Source: Lysobacterales bacterium (GTDB lineage Bacteria > Pseudomonadota > Gammaproteobacteria > Xanthomonadales > Marinicellaceae). From it: a stretch of DNA of 37,958 nucleotides. The first letter of the stretch is position 1; each line of letters starts with the position of its first letter. The position numbers were made by a program, and so were the translations under genes. Under the pieces are notes generated by a model that saw only the letters and a list, made by a program, of their open reading frames with translations, did not search any database and was not told the origin of the DNA. The stretch spans positions 1-37,958 of the forward strand of contig JAGRJR010000030.1 of assembly GCA_020442635.1 (NCBI GenBank), read 5' to 3'. Shown piece by piece: positions 24,493 through 33,309 of this stretch.

Positions 24493-24855
24493 TCAGTCTT
24501 CGTATTTGTTGATTTTCCAAACCAGTAAAAATCCCAAACCTATAAAAAACGGCAAAATAGCCAAGCCTCGAAAAACTTGTGCGGTATCGTCTTCTGGTAT
24601 CACATAGCTGAAACAAAAAACCGCCGCACCCAACATAGACATAATGATACCACGTCGCAAATCCTTGAATCTGGGTGATTTTTCATTGTTGAGTTTCTCC
24701 AACAATTCCGGCGTTACATCAATGCCCTTATCAATACTTTTCTCCAGTAACTCATGGGTCTTTACTTTCAATTTATAGCGGTTCATTAAGAACACCAGAA
24801 TAATTGAAGCCACACTGAGCATAAGCACCATCATAATAACAACTTCTGTTTGCAT
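24493..24855 (-). CDS. DUF6249-like membrane protein
   Basis: This 120-residue protein has an N-terminal transmembrane helix (about 6-24), a cytosolic middle (LLEKSIDKGIDVTPELLEKL, then KSPRFKDLRRGI) and two further helices (about 67-84 and 93-112). The G-x-D-V-T-P-E-L-L-x-K-L motif followed by D-L-R-R-G-I matches what I remember of DUF6249, a family frequently encoded next to ECF sigma factors. It lies 5 nt upstream of the sigma gene. Function unknown; a membrane sensor or modulator of the sigma factor is a reasonable inference. Confidence 0.65.
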   Translation of the reverse strand: MQTEVVIMMVLMLSVASIILVFLMNRYKLKVKTHELLEKSIDKGIDVTPELLEKLNNEKSPRFKDLRRGIIMSMLGAAVFCFSYVIPEDDTAQVFRGLAILPFFIGLGFLLVWKINKYED

Positions 24856-24930
24856 AAACTTTTCCTGTTTGAGTGAGTGTTATTAATAAGAGACTTGTGC
24901 CATCGTTTTTGGATGCACAGTAGATGAAAA

Positions 24931-25659
24931 TTATTTTCTTTGTTTGTTTTTGTTGGGTGCTTTGAAGAACATATATATGCCCGAAATACAAAGGTAAATC
25001 AAAGCCAAAGCAGAGAGTGTATTCAACCAGACAGAGCCTTTCATCGCCGAATGAACACCATGAACCACTTTGTCAAAACTGAGTTTATCGGACAATACTT
25101 CTGTAAAAAGGCGCTCTTTTTCAGCACTGTTCAACGTGGTTCTGACAGCCGCAGCAGGCTCAAGTTTTTGTCCATTTACTGGTTGAAACTCACCATTAAG
25201 ATTTATTTCAAACCATTGTGACCTGCTTTGTAAATACATGGCATATTGATTGCTGCCAAGTGTATTTATCGGTATGGGCAAACCATCAAAATCATCCCAT
25301 TGATTCGATAAATCGCCATTTTGCTCGTACAAGGACAAAGTGTTTTCGGTGGCTACCAACCACTGATCCTGCCACATATGTGCTGATACGATTATTGCAG
25401 GTGTTTGATGTTTTTGGTCTTTGATGACCAGTACGTCATCTACCTGATAAATGGATTGTTGACCCGTATCAAAAGCTTGAAGGCGTTTACCATAATCAAA
25501 CCACTGTAAAATCATCGGCGATTTGACATAGCTGTTGGTCAAATTCCATTGCGTTGCAAACTGTAACAACAAACCAGTCACAGCCAATTGCAACAGCCAC
25601 ACCGAGGCCAATAGGCCTACCCAACGATGTATTTTGCGCAAGGCTTTCCTTAATCTCAT
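24931..25659 (-). CDS. PepSY-family membrane protein, iron/flavin locus
   Basis: This 242-residue inner-membrane protein has the PepSY_TM start (RKIHRWVGLLASVWLLQLAV, TM about 13-34), a periplasmic domain (about 35-205) and a closing motif FDKVVHGVHSAMKG (His200, His203) leading into a second TM (about 209-232, ending ISGIYMFF). The H-R-W-x-G-L and H-x-x-x-x-x-G motifs belong to PepSY-associated TM proteins, some of which are thought to carry heme or move electrons for ferric reduction. With two helices it is the short type. It overlaps the FMN-binding gene by 4 nt and shares its Fur-controlled operon, so an electron-transfer partner role is inferred. Confidence 0.82.
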   Translation of the reverse strand: MRLRKALRKIHRWVGLLASVWLLQLAVTGLLLQFATQWNLTNSYVKSPMILQWFDYGKRLQAFDTGQQSIYQVDDVLVIKDQKHQTPAIIVSAHMWQDQWLVATENTLSLYEQNGDLSNQWDDFDGLPIPINTLGSNQYAMYLQSRSQWFEINLNGEFQPVNGQKLEPAAAVRTTLNSAEKERLFTEVLSDKLSFDKVVHGVHSAMKGSVWLNTLSALALIYLCISGIYMFFKAPNKNKQRK

Positions 25660-26183
25660 GGTTGTTCAGTAATTTGACTGTCGAGGAATAACGCCAGTTC
25701 GGTTTGTTTTTTTAAAGCATTCACAGAAAGCGTGGCACCACTGATGCTGTCGATGTTTTTTTGCCAGTTTTGTTGTTGTGTCGCGCCAATGAATTGTTCA
25801 GTGAACCAGGGCACTTGTACTTCGCCACCACGCGATTCTCGGTAAACCACCACTTTGACCTGCTGTACCTGCTGGTTTTGAATCACCACAGCGGTAGTGA
25901 TTTCGCGTTCTTTGCCCAATTCATCTAATAACCAAACCGTCTTGCCTTGTGCTTGCCAATATCGGTAGCTGAGTTTTTTGGGGGGACGATCGAGGATTTT
26001 TGCCAGTACTGGTTTTAATTCAGCGCTTACCCACAGACGTTGCGGCGTGGGTACTTCGCTCAAAAAAACAGTGGTCAAAAAATCTTTAACCTTTTGGTTT
26101 TCTTCAGGCGTATAGGCATGACCTATTGATGCAGTCACCAATAGGCCCGCCATAAATGCAATTTTTAAGTTACTAAGATTCAA
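25656..26183 (-). CDS. Periplasmic FMN-binding domain protein (predicted ApbE flavinylation substrate)
   Basis: This 175-residue protein has a signal peptide (about 1-23, ending GHA) and an FMN_bind domain like those in RnfG and NqrC. The flavinylation site D145-S-I-S-G-A-T151 (SISGATLS) fits the D-x-x-S-G-A-T pattern in which ApbE joins FMN to the Thr by a phosphoester. The segment before it, VVVYRESRGGEVQVPWFTEQ, is the usual V-x-x-x-E-S-x-G-G-E-x block. It lies 2 nt after the porin gene and overlaps the PepSY gene by 4 nt. The matching apbE gene is divergent at 27436. This is the redox centre of the locus by inference. Confidence 0.88.
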   Translation of the reverse strand: MNLSNLKIAFMAGLLVTASIGHAYTPEENQKVKDFLTTVFLSEVPTPQRLWVSAELKPVLAKILDRPPKKLSYRYWQAQGKTVWLLDELGKEREITTAVVIQNQQVQQVKVVVYRESRGGEVQVPWFTEQFIGATQQQNWQKNIDSISGATLSVNALKKQTELALFLDSQITEQP

Positions 26184-26185
26184 TA

Positions 26186-27394
26186 TCAGAACGAATAACC
26201 TACACCCAGATTAAAACCATCATCCGAACCACCTTCACTTTGATCCTGGTAATCAAATTTAAACACAGTGGTTGGTGTCAGCCAGTAATTAAAACCGATG
26301 TCCATTTGCTCTACATCCAATGCATTGCGGTCACCAGCATTGTTATTATAAACTGAATATCTGGCAAACACACCATACTCTCTGGCACCACCAAAACGGT
26401 ATGAAGGCTCAATGTAGTAACCCATTTGTTCTGCTCTGGCCGCGTTGACTGTATTGACGTTGTTGTCTAAATCCCAATTGGCATACAGGGCACGCAAGCC
26501 AAAACCGTCCCTTTGGTATTGGGCGTTGATTTCAAATAAATCTGCGGCCACATCCAAAGCACCTTGGGTCAAATCGGTTTGTCGTTGATAAGTGGCTGCC
26601 AATTGCAAACCCGGCATCGGGTTGTATCGCAAACGTGCGGTGTAAGCTAAATCGGATGCTTTGGCCTCAGCGACTTTTTGACGGCCATTTCTGATCTTAA
26701 AAGCATTGCTGCCTGAAATTGGCACATTTAAACCACTCGACACAAACAAATCCAGGCCCAACTGGTCAGTGAACTGTTTATTAAAACCCAAGCCAGCTTC
26801 CCACCAGGTAGAAGGAATGATGTTTTTCTCAACGTTATTACGCTCTACCCCAAAAAAGGTATCTGGCTCATGTGTTTCATTCAAAATGCCGACCGGAACC
26901 AAACTCAAACCGGCGGTCATTTTGGTACTGTCGTTAAATAAATGCTCGATATAGGCTTGTTCCAGCTCCACTTCACCTGGTTTGCCATCACCAGCTAAAG
27001 CATGCTCTACTTCTAACTCAGAGAAAAATCGGGTTTTTTCATTGAAGTCATAACCAAAGAACAACACAAATCGATGGAAATCCATTTCTTCCCCTGAGTC
27101 CAGGTTGTTGTAATGTAATTCTCCATAACCTCCAATTTTAACCCGGTCAATTGGCTCAGCTTGCTCTTCAATGGCATCAGCGACCACATTAATGGCTTGT
27201 TGCTGTGCCGCTACTTGCTCTACATTTTCGCTCACTACTTTGTCTTGCTCTGCCAATTTTGATTGCAGAACTTCAATGGTTTTTTGTTGCTGTTGTATGA
27301 TTTTCCACATCTCTTCCATAGAAGGTGTTTGTTCGGCTGCAGAAGCCACAACTGACAAACAAGTCAGTGCTAAAATAATCGCTTTTTTAGTCAT
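26186..27394 (-). CDS. Outer-membrane porin, OprO/OprP-like, iron-regulated
   Basis: This 402-residue protein starts at ATG 27394 with signal peptide MTKKAIILALTCLSVVASAA; an in-frame TTG at 27406 is less likely. A short coiled-coil section follows (about 25-65: EEMWKIIQQQQKTIEVLQSK). The beta-barrel has alternating aromatic strands (GGYGELHYNN, HRFVLFFGYDFNEKTRFFSE, LEQAYIEH) and ends GVGYSF with the C-terminal Phe needed for barrel assembly. The layout matches phosphate-selective-porin-like proteins, a family also used for other anions and complexes. First gene of the operon behind the Fur box promoter, so a role in iron-starved growth is likelier than phosphate uptake. Confidence 0.82.
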   Translation of the reverse strand: MTKKAIILALTCLSVVASAAEQTPSMEEMWKIIQQQQKTIEVLQSKLAEQDKVVSENVEQVAAQQQAINVVADAIEEQAEPIDRVKIGGYGELHYNNLDSGEEMDFHRFVLFFGYDFNEKTRFFSELEVEHALAGDGKPGEVELEQAYIEHLFNDSTKMTAGLSLVPVGILNETHEPDTFFGVERNNVEKNIIPSTWWEAGLGFNKQFTDQLGLDLFVSSGLNVPISGSNAFKIRNGRQKVAEAKASDLAYTARLRYNPMPGLQLAATYQRQTDLTQGALDVAADLFEINAQYQRDGFGLRALYANWDLDNNVNTVNAARAEQMGYYIEPSYRFGGAREYGVFARYSVYNNNAGDRNALDVEQMDIGFNYWLTPTTVFKFDYQDQSEGGSDDGFNLGVGYSF

Positions 27395-27423
27395 CAGATT
27401 TTGCAAAAGTTAAAAAAGCGTGA

Positions 27424-27452
27424 ATTGTAATCTTAATGATAATGATTATCAA
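27424..27452 (-). promoter_or_regulatory. Sigma70-like promoter of the porin-FMN_bind-PepSY operon
   Basis: On the minus strand a -35 TTGATA (27447-27452) and a -10 TACAAT (27424-27429) are separated by exactly 17 bp, each matching consensus at five of six bases. Transcription would begin near 27417, giving a short leader of about 20-25 nt before ATG 27394. The Fur box sits within this spacer. Confidence 0.8.
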
Positions 27453-28482
27453 TAATAAAAAATTTAATATTTTATTTTTTTTCCTGAGTTGTTTTTGGCT
27501 AACTGCTTGCAGCCCAGAAAAAAACCAGCTTCATCAACATCAGCTGTTTGTTTTTGGTACTTTGGTGGACATCAGTGTATGGCATGATGATGCCAACCAA
27601 GTTACCATGGCCATCAGTGAAATCAGTGATACCTTTAACCAAATGCACACGCAATGGCATGCTTGGAAGCCAGGTCGGTTACAACAAATCAACCAACAAT
27701 TACAACAAGGCAAAACCGTCAACCTGACAACTGAAGAAAGTCATTTTATCGCACAAACCATAGATTATTCCTTGGCATCCAATCACTTGTTTAATCCCAC
27801 CATCGGAAAAATCATCAGCCTTTGGGGTTTTCACACAGATGAATACCCGATACTGACACCACCACCCGACAGTACTGAAATACAAGCACTGATTGACTCA
27901 GGTCTTAACGTCAATGTGCTGCAACTTGAAAACCAACAATTTTCCAGCACCAACCCGAATGTTTGGCTGGACTTTGGCGGTATTGCCAAAGGCTATGCCA
28001 TAGATCAGGCGATAAAAATACTACAAAAGCACCATGTCAACAGCGGTATCGTTAATGCCGGTGGTGATCTTCGTAGTTTAGGTGCTAAAGGCAATAAACC
28101 CTGGCGCATTGCCATACAATCCCCTACAGATTGGTCTACGCTGGCTGACTTTACAGTGATGGATAACGAAGCTGTGTTTACTTCTGGTAATTACCAGCGC
28201 TTCAAACAGTTTGATGGCAAACGCTATGCACACATCATTGATCCTAATACCGGCATGCCTGTCGATTATATCGTTTCAGCCACAGTAATAACTGATCAAG
28301 GTATTAAAGCCGATGCAGCCGCCACAGCGCTGGTCGTGGCAGGTAAGGACTGGTATCAAACCGCTGCGGCCATGGGAATTGACCAGGCCTTGGTAATTAA
28401 TGAACGACACCAATGTTTTACCACCAAACTAATGCTGCGTCGGCTTGAAAACCTATCCATCAGTTGTGATGTTATTGATTAG
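27436..28482 (+). CDS. apbE: FAD:protein FMN transferase ApbE (lipoprotein)
   Basis: This 348-residue periplasmic enzyme transfers FMN from FAD onto a Thr/Ser of FMN_bind domains. A signal peptide with lipobox LTAC gives Cys25. ApbE landmarks follow: FGTLVDISVW, MHTQWHAWKPGRLQQIN, LFNPTIGKIISLWGF, WLDFGGIAKGYAID (about 177-190), VNAGGDLRSLG (206-216), YAHIIDPNTGMPVD (264-277) and the Mg-site ADAAATAL (292-299). Start codons 27436 and 27442 both lie in or on the Fur box and lack a Shine-Dalgarno, so the message may be leaderless. Divergent to the porin operon with a 41-bp gap. Its likely client is the FMN-binding protein at 25656. Confidence 0.94.
   Translation: MIMIINNKKFNILFFFLSCFWLTACSPEKNQLHQHQLFVFGTLVDISVWHDDANQVTMAISEISDTFNQMHTQWHAWKPGRLQQINQQLQQGKTVNLTTEESHFIAQTIDYSLASNHLFNPTIGKIISLWGFHTDEYPILTPPPDSTEIQALIDSGLNVNVLQLENQQFSSTNPNVWLDFGGIAKGYAIDQAIKILQKHHVNSGIVNAGGDLRSLGAKGNKPWRIAIQSPTDWSTLADFTVMDNEAVFTSGNYQRFKQFDGKRYAHIIDPNTGMPVDYIVSATVITDQGIKADAAATALVVAGKDWYQTAAAMGIDQALVINERHQCFTTKLMLRRLENLSISCDVID
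27437..27451. promoter_or_regulatory. Fur box shared by the porin operon and apbE
   Basis: TGATAATGATTATCA is a perfect 7-1-7 Fur palindrome (TGATAAT-N-ATTATCA). It lies between the -35 and -10 of the leftward promoter and directly on the apbE start region. Iron-loaded Fur bound here should silence the porin operon and probably apbE too. Confidence 0.9.
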
Positions 28483-28508
28483 CTTATCCGAGTGCTACTT
28501 TTAAGCAA

Positions 28509-29153
28509 TCAGATAGAATGAAAATAGATGGCCAAGAAATGACTGAAAGCACCGATTAATACAAATACATGAAATATGGCATGATTAAAGGGAATTTGTT
28601 TAATGGCATAAAGAATGGCGCCGATGGTGTAAGCCACGCCCCCTGCTACCAGCCAGAATAAGCCATCTGCTGATAACTGAGCCGCCAAAGGTTTAATGGC
28701 AAATACAATGGCCCAGCCCATGAACAGATACAAACTGGTCGAAATGAGGGAAAAACGACCGGTAAAAAATAATTTTAAAACGATCCCTAACACAGCCATA
28801 CCCCAGGCTGCGGCAAGAATGCTATAACCGAGCGTTCCGGGCATCACCAATAGCATAAATGGTGTATAAGTACCTGCAATCAATACATAGATGGCGGCAT
28901 GATCAAACACCCGCAACCTTGACCTCACTTGATCAACAATGGCTCGATGATAAATGGTCGATGCAGTGAACAACACCATCATGCTGATACTGTAAAGCCC
29001 ATAAGCCAGAAAATGAATCCAAGTGCCTTGTTGAACAGCCTTCACCATTAGCAACACGAAACCAACAAGACTGAACAGCAAGCCCAAAGCATGCGAAATG
29101 ATGTTAATCTTTTCTTCTGATGGTGGATAAAATTTAACCTCAGAGTGTTTCAT
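28509..29153 (-). CDS. Hemolysin III / TrhA family membrane protein
   Basis: This 214-residue seven-helix membrane protein of the HlyIII (YqfA/TrhA, PAQR-like) family shows the conserved EEKINIISHALGLLFSLVG, the STIYHR His, RVFDHAAIYVLIAGTYTPF and the C-terminal HAIFHVFVLIGAFSHFLAIY. The three conserved histidines and the Ser/Asp fit the predicted metal site of PAQR relatives. Despite the name, a hemolytic role is doubtful; membrane-energetics functions are proposed for TrhA. It lies 64 nt after purD with the same orientation, and converges with apbE across a 26-bp gap. Confidence 0.93.
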   Translation of the reverse strand: MKHSEVKFYPPSEEKINIISHALGLLFSLVGFVLLMVKAVQQGTWIHFLAYGLYSISMMVLFTASTIYHRAIVDQVRSRLRVFDHAAIYVLIAGTYTPFMLLVMPGTLGYSILAAAWGMAVLGIVLKLFFTGRFSLISTSLYLFMGWAIVFAIKPLAAQLSADGLFWLVAGGVAYTIGAILYAIKQIPFNHAIFHVFVLIGAFSHFLAIYFHSI

Positions 29154-29217
29154 TTATGTGCTCATATAAACTGAAAGATCACTCAAGACAAATGGCAAAC
29201 ATCTCACCCTTCAGCCA

Positions 29218-30492
29218 TTATTTAATCGCCTTAAAGCCAATATCAGTGCGATAGTACTCGCTACCCCAGCTGATTTGTTTTACAGCCTGGTAGGCTTTGT
29301 TCTGGGCCTGTTTTAAGTCGTAGTCCAATGCACAAACACACAGTACTCGACCACCGCTGGTGGTTATTTGGTCATCAGCCAAACGGGTGCCTGCATGAAA
29401 AACCTTCACCTCATCATTGATTGCATTCAATCCATGAATAACATTACCTTTGTCATAAGCAAATGGATACCCCTTTTCTGCCATCACCACCCCAAGGGCA
29501 AAACGTTCATCCCAGTCACAAGAAACCTGATCTAACCGACCCTCAATGGCAGCCAAACACAATTCATCAAGGTTACTCTGTAAGCGAGTCATGATCGGTT
29601 GGGTTTCCGGATCACCAAAACGCACATTGAATTCAAGCACTTTGGCGTGGTTTTGCTTGTCTATCATCAAGCCAGCATAGAGGAAACCGATGAATGGATG
29701 ACCATCTTTGGCCATACCATCCAAAGTGGCTTGTATCACTTTTTCGGCCACTTGTTGATCTATTTCAGGCGTAACAACTGGTGCCGGAGAATAGGCACCC
29801 ATACCACCGGTATTGGGGCCAACATCACCATTATCCCTGGCTTTATGGTCCTGAGAAGTGGCCATAGGGATAAAGTTTTTTCCGTCTGCAATCACAATGT
29901 AAGAAGCCTCCTCTCCCTGTAAAAATTCTTCAATGACGATACGACTGCCCGCTTCTCCAAATTTATTATCAGCCAGCATATCCTCTATTGTACTTTCAGC
30001 TTCTGCCATATTTTCGGCAATGATTACACCTTTACCAGCAGCCAGACCATCAGCTTTGATGACAATGGGGAACAACTGATTTTGTAAATAGGCTTTGGCT
30101 GGCGCTACTTCAGTAAAGACTTCATAACTTGCAGTTGGAATTTGGTGTCTTCTAAGGAAGTCTTTGGCAAAGGCTTTTGAGCCTTCCAATTGAGCAGCGG
30201 CGGCCGTTGGGCCAAAACATTTGATACCAACTGCTGACAAGGCATCCACCAAACCATCAACCAAAGGTTGTTCTGGACCAACCACCACCAAAGTAATATT
30301 TTGGTCATGGCAAAACGCAATAACTGCCCCAAAATCAGAAACATCCAAAACCACATTACTCAAATTTGCTTCTAAGGCAGTTCCAGCATTTCCCGGTGCG
30401 ACAAAGGTTTGTTCTACTGTACTTGACTGACTCAAGCGCCATGCCAAGGCATGTTCTCTTCCGCCAGATCCAATGACCAAAACTCGATTCAT
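29218..30492 (-). CDS. purD: Phosphoribosylamine--glycine ligase
   Basis: This 424-residue GAR synthetase performs the second step of de novo purine synthesis. It starts MNRVLVIGSGGREHALAW. ATP-grasp signatures follow: VIKADGLAAGKGVIIAE, IEEFLQGEEASYIVIADG, GGMGAYSPAPVVTP and VLEFNVRFGDPETQPIMTRL. Length is normal for the family (about 430). It is 14 nt after purH with the same strand and forms the usual purH-purD pair. No truncation or missing motif is seen. Confidence 0.97.
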   Translation of the reverse strand: MNRVLVIGSGGREHALAWRLSQSSTVEQTFVAPGNAGTALEANLSNVVLDVSDFGAVIAFCHDQNITLVVVGPEQPLVDGLVDALSAVGIKCFGPTAAAAQLEGSKAFAKDFLRRHQIPTASYEVFTEVAPAKAYLQNQLFPIVIKADGLAAGKGVIIAENMAEAESTIEDMLADNKFGEAGSRIVIEEFLQGEEASYIVIADGKNFIPMATSQDHKARDNGDVGPNTGGMGAYSPAPVVTPEIDQQVAEKVIQATLDGMAKDGHPFIGFLYAGLMIDKQNHAKVLEFNVRFGDPETQPIMTRLQSNLDELCLAAIEGRLDQVSCDWDERFALGVVMAEKGYPFAYDKGNVIHGLNAINDEVKVFHAGTRLADDQITTSGGRVLCVCALDYDLKQAQNKAYQAVKQISWGSEYYRTDIGFKAIK

Positions 30493-30506
30493 CTTGATTC
30501 CCCTAG

Positions 30507-32084
30507 TTAGTGATTGAAGTGTCGCATGCCAGTAAAGATCATGGCCATGTCATGCTGGTCTGCGGCCTGGATAACTTCTTCATCACGTATTGAACCACCG
30601 GGTTGTATCACCGCTGTGATACCTGCTTGAGCAGCAGCATCAATACCATCGCGGAACGGGAAAAAAGCATCAGAAGCCATCACTGATCCCGGTACTTTGA
30701 GTCCTGCATCATCGGCTTTGATGGATGCAATTCGCGCAGAGACCACACGACTCATCTGTCCAGCACCAACCCCGATGGTTTGTTCGTCTTTGGCATAAAC
30801 AATGGCATTGGACTTAACCCATTTACACACCTTCCAGGCAAATGCCATGTCAGACAGCTCCTGTCCTGTAGGTTGACGTTTGGTTACCACTTCTGCTGCT
30901 TTGACATCAATCATTTCAATGTCTGCATCTTGCACCAACAAACCACCACTGACTCGTTTGTACATCAACCATGGTTCACTTCTTTCCGGTAAACTACCAC
31001 AACAAATGACCCGCAGGTTTTTCTTGGTAGCAAAAATTTTCAAAGCCTCATTGTCATACTCAGGGGCCACAATCACTTCGGCAAATTGTTTTTCTAATAT
31101 GGTTTCTGCTAGCTTCCCGGTTAATTTATCATTGAATGCCAAAACCCCACCAAAAGCCGAGGTTGGATCAGTTGCAAAGGCTTTGAGGTAAGCTAAGGTC
31201 AAATTGGATTCAGTTGCCACACCACATGGATTGGCATGTTTGACAATAACACAAGCTGGTACATGTTTGAATTCCTTAACACATGACAAAGCCGCATCAG
31301 CATCGGCAATGTTGTTATAGGACAAAGCTTTTCCTTGAATCTGCCAAGCGTGTCCAATGGTACCAGAGGTCGGGTTTTCTTCCGTATAAAAAGCGGCTTT
31401 TTGATGTGGATTTTCCCCATATCTGAGCTCCGAACGGTGTTCAAATTGTCTGGTAAAAAACCGGGGAAAATCTTCTTTTTCTTCAGTGTCATTGATTGAA
31501 CTGAGGTAGTTGGCGATCAAACCGTCATAACGCGCAGTGTGTGCAAAAGCTTTAGCCGCCAAAATATGGCGGTTGGCATGTGAAATACCATTATAGGTGC
31601 TCAATTCATCGAGCATTTCTTCATAGTCACCCGGGTTAACCAAAACAGTAACACGGTCATGATTTTTGGCAGCAGCTCGAATCATGGCCGGACCGCCAAT
31701 ATCAATATTTTCAATGGCTTCTTCTAAAGTGCTGTCTTGTTTTTTTATGGTTGATTCAAAAGGATACAAATTTACCACCAGTAAATCAATACCCTCGATA
31801 CCATGTTCCTGCATTACTGCATCATCCACACCATTGCGACCTAATAAGGCGCCATGTACCCGCGGATGCAAAGTTTTTATGCGACCGTCCATCATTTCTG
31901 GGAATTCAGTGTATTCAGATATTTCAGTGACCATCATCCCTTGCTCTTCCAGCATTTTTGCTGTACCGCCGGTTGATAATATTTCTATACCTAGTTTTGA
32001 CAGGCCTTTGGCCAGTTCAACAACATTGGTTTTATCGGAAACGCTGATTAGCGCCCTTCTTATAGGTACACGATTTTGTGCCAT
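30507..32084 (-). CDS. purH: Bifunctional AICAR transformylase / IMP cyclohydrolase
   Basis: This 525-residue enzyme catalyses the last two steps to IMP. The N-terminal MGS-like cyclohydrolase domain has [28 protein letters not shown] and [18 protein letters not shown]. The C-terminal transformylase domain has [25 protein letters not shown] with the catalytic Lys-His, and ends FTGMRHFNH. The ATG at 32084 ([15 protein letters not shown]) fits the family start; the frame stays open 21 codons upstream, but that start would be non-family and lacks an SD. It follows fis by 128 bp and precedes purD. Confidence 0.97.
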   Translation of the reverse strand: MAQNRVPIRRALISVSDKTNVVELAKGLSKLGIEILSTGGTAKMLEEQGMMVTEISEYTEFPEMMDGRIKTLHPRVHGALLGRNGVDDAVMQEHGIEGIDLLVVNLYPFESTIKKQDSTLEEAIENIDIGGPAMIRAAAKNHDRVTVLVNPGDYEEMLDELSTYNGISHANRHILAAKAFAHTARYDGLIANYLSSINDTEEKEDFPRFFTRQFEHRSELRYGENPHQKAAFYTEENPTSGTIGHAWQIQGKALSYNNIADADAALSCVKEFKHVPACVIVKHANPCGVATESNLTLAYLKAFATDPTSAFGGVLAFNDKLTGKLAETILEKQFAEVIVAPEYDNEALKIFATKKNLRVICCGSLPERSEPWLMYKRVSGGLLVQDADIEMIDVKAAEVVTKRQPTGQELSDMAFAWKVCKWVKSNAIVYAKDEQTIGVGAGQMSRVVSARIASIKADDAGLKVPGSVMASDAFFPFRDGIDAAAQAGITAVIQPGGSIRDEEVIQAADQHDMAMIFTGMRHFNH

Positions 32085-32212
32085 GATAATGTGATTGTGC
32101 TCAAAGAGCCGGGTATTATAAACGCGAACAAATTCTAAGTTAACCAAATATGGTATTTTTTACCGGAGAACCATTCAAGAGACCTTTGCCCGATTCGTGA
32201 ACAAGGATCTTT

Positions 32213-32458
32213 TCAACTTGAATTAATCTTCAGCTTGCGCATTTTATTGCGCAAGGTGGTGCGGGTTATGCCCAATAAATCTGCCGCATTGGTGCGGTTA
32301 CCTTTGCACCATTTGAGCACCTCAAGAATCATGCCCCGTTCAGTTTCTTCAATGACTAAATCATAAAGATGATTGGTTTTGTGTCCATTCAAGGATTCCA
32401 AATAGCGGCGTACCGCTTCTCGGGTAAAGGCTTTTTGATTGTAATTATCAACGCTCAT
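32213..32458 (-). CDS. fis: Fis-family nucleoid-associated DNA-binding protein
   Basis: This 81-residue Fis homologue is shorter than the 98-residue E. coli protein, mainly at the N-terminus. The dimer helices (AVRRYLESLNGHKTNHLYDL, then IEETERGMILEVLKWCKG) lead to the helix-turn-helix NRTNAADLLGITRTTLRNKM. Fis bends DNA and activates rRNA and other growth-phase promoters. It overlaps the zinc-ribbon/DUF3426 gene stop by 4 nt, so it is translated from the same message. Fis next to purH is a known order in Pseudomonas-like genomes. The N-terminal beta-hairpin used for recombination stimulation looks reduced. Confidence 0.92.
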   Translation of the reverse strand: MSVDNYNQKAFTREAVRRYLESLNGHKTNHLYDLVIEETERGMILEVLKWCKGNRTNAADLLGITRTTLRNKMRKLKINSS

Positions 32459-33264
32459 GGTTGCACAAAGCCAATTTCAAAAGCCACTGCATTATCACCA
32501 GGACTAACGATTTCTAGGGTGACAGGAATCAAGGTGTTGCTGACAAACCCAGAACGCAAGACATCACTGGGCACATATTCACTGGCCACAAACCTTCTCA
32601 TGGCGACGATTTGTCCATTCAAGTCAGATAATTTGATTTCCAATGCAGGGAATTCCAGGTTGTCTTTATTGCCATTAATCATACTGGCTGAAATAATCAG
32701 GGTATTGTCACGACCTGGGTGGGGACGGATGTTTCTTGAAACCAATGAAATGGCATCTAAATCGACTTTTTGTTGATCACTTTGGCAACTGACATAAGTA
32801 CAGACAGTATCCTTTAATTCACCATCTGGTAGTTTAAGCTGGCCAGTGCCTATCGCTGCTTTGGCTTGCCACAATAAACCAACCATCATTACCAGACTCA
32901 TTACTGTCCAAGCCCAATTTGAACCTGAGGGTTGTTGCTCCTTGTTAACTTTTTCGGCCACAAAAGGAACATCGTCGGGTACAGCAACTTCAGTGACAAA
33001 ACCCGGAACAACCGGTTCTTCAAGTTCTTCTTCAACAGTATCAGCCACCAACATGGAGTGATATGCCTGGGTCAACAAGGGTGGCGCATTATCAAAATCA
33101 TGTAACAGCAGGTCTTCATCTTCATGCGGTTTTTCTGCGCTTAAAGTTTCCAACCCGTCAAACACAGTGCCACAAAGGTTACACCTGACATGTCCTCTGG
33201 CATGCGTCAGGTGATCTACCTCGATCACAAAAACTTCACCACATCCTCTACATTGCGTGTACAC
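32455..33264 (-). CDS. Zinc-ribbon and DUF3426 domain membrane protein
   Basis: This 269-residue protein has an N-terminal MJ0042-type zinc finger (CRGCGEVFVIEVDHL, then GHVRCNLCGTVFDGLETL; Cys pairs at about 5/8 and 28/31). A Glu/Asp-rich linker follows, then one TM helix (about 121-140: WAWTVMSLVMMVGLLW) and a C-terminal DUF3426 domain. That domain includes ISASMINGNKDNLEFPALEI and VTLEIVSPGDNAVAFEIGF. Such proteins sit between prmA and fis in many gammaproteobacteria. The zinc ribbon faces the cytosol and DUF3426 the periplasm. Function is not established. 45 nt after prmA. Confidence 0.87.
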   Translation of the reverse strand: MYTQCRGCGEVFVIEVDHLTHARGHVRCNLCGTVFDGLETLSAEKPHEDEDLLLHDFDNAPPLLTQAYHSMLVADTVEEELEEPVVPGFVTEVAVPDDVPFVAEKVNKEQQPSGSNWAWTVMSLVMMVGLLWQAKAAIGTGQLKLPDGELKDTVCTYVSCQSDQQKVDLDAISLVSRNIRPHPGRDNTLIISASMINGNKDNLEFPALEIKLSDLNGQIVAMRRFVASEYVPSDVLRSGFVSNTLIPVTLEIVSPGDNAVAFEIGFVQP

Positions 33265-33309
33265 AATTATTCTCTATCTACAAAAAAAATTACTGCTGGA
33301 AACAACCTT

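Noticed and set aside
26186..27394. Phosphate-uptake role for the OprO/P-like porin
   Set aside because: No Pho box or phosphate genes are nearby, while a Fur box controls it; family membership alone does not set the substrate.
32161..32212. Imperfect inverted repeat after fis (AAGAGACC... / ...GGATCTTTT)
   Set aside because: About 9 of 12 positions pair, with no U-run on the correct side; not enough to call a terminator.
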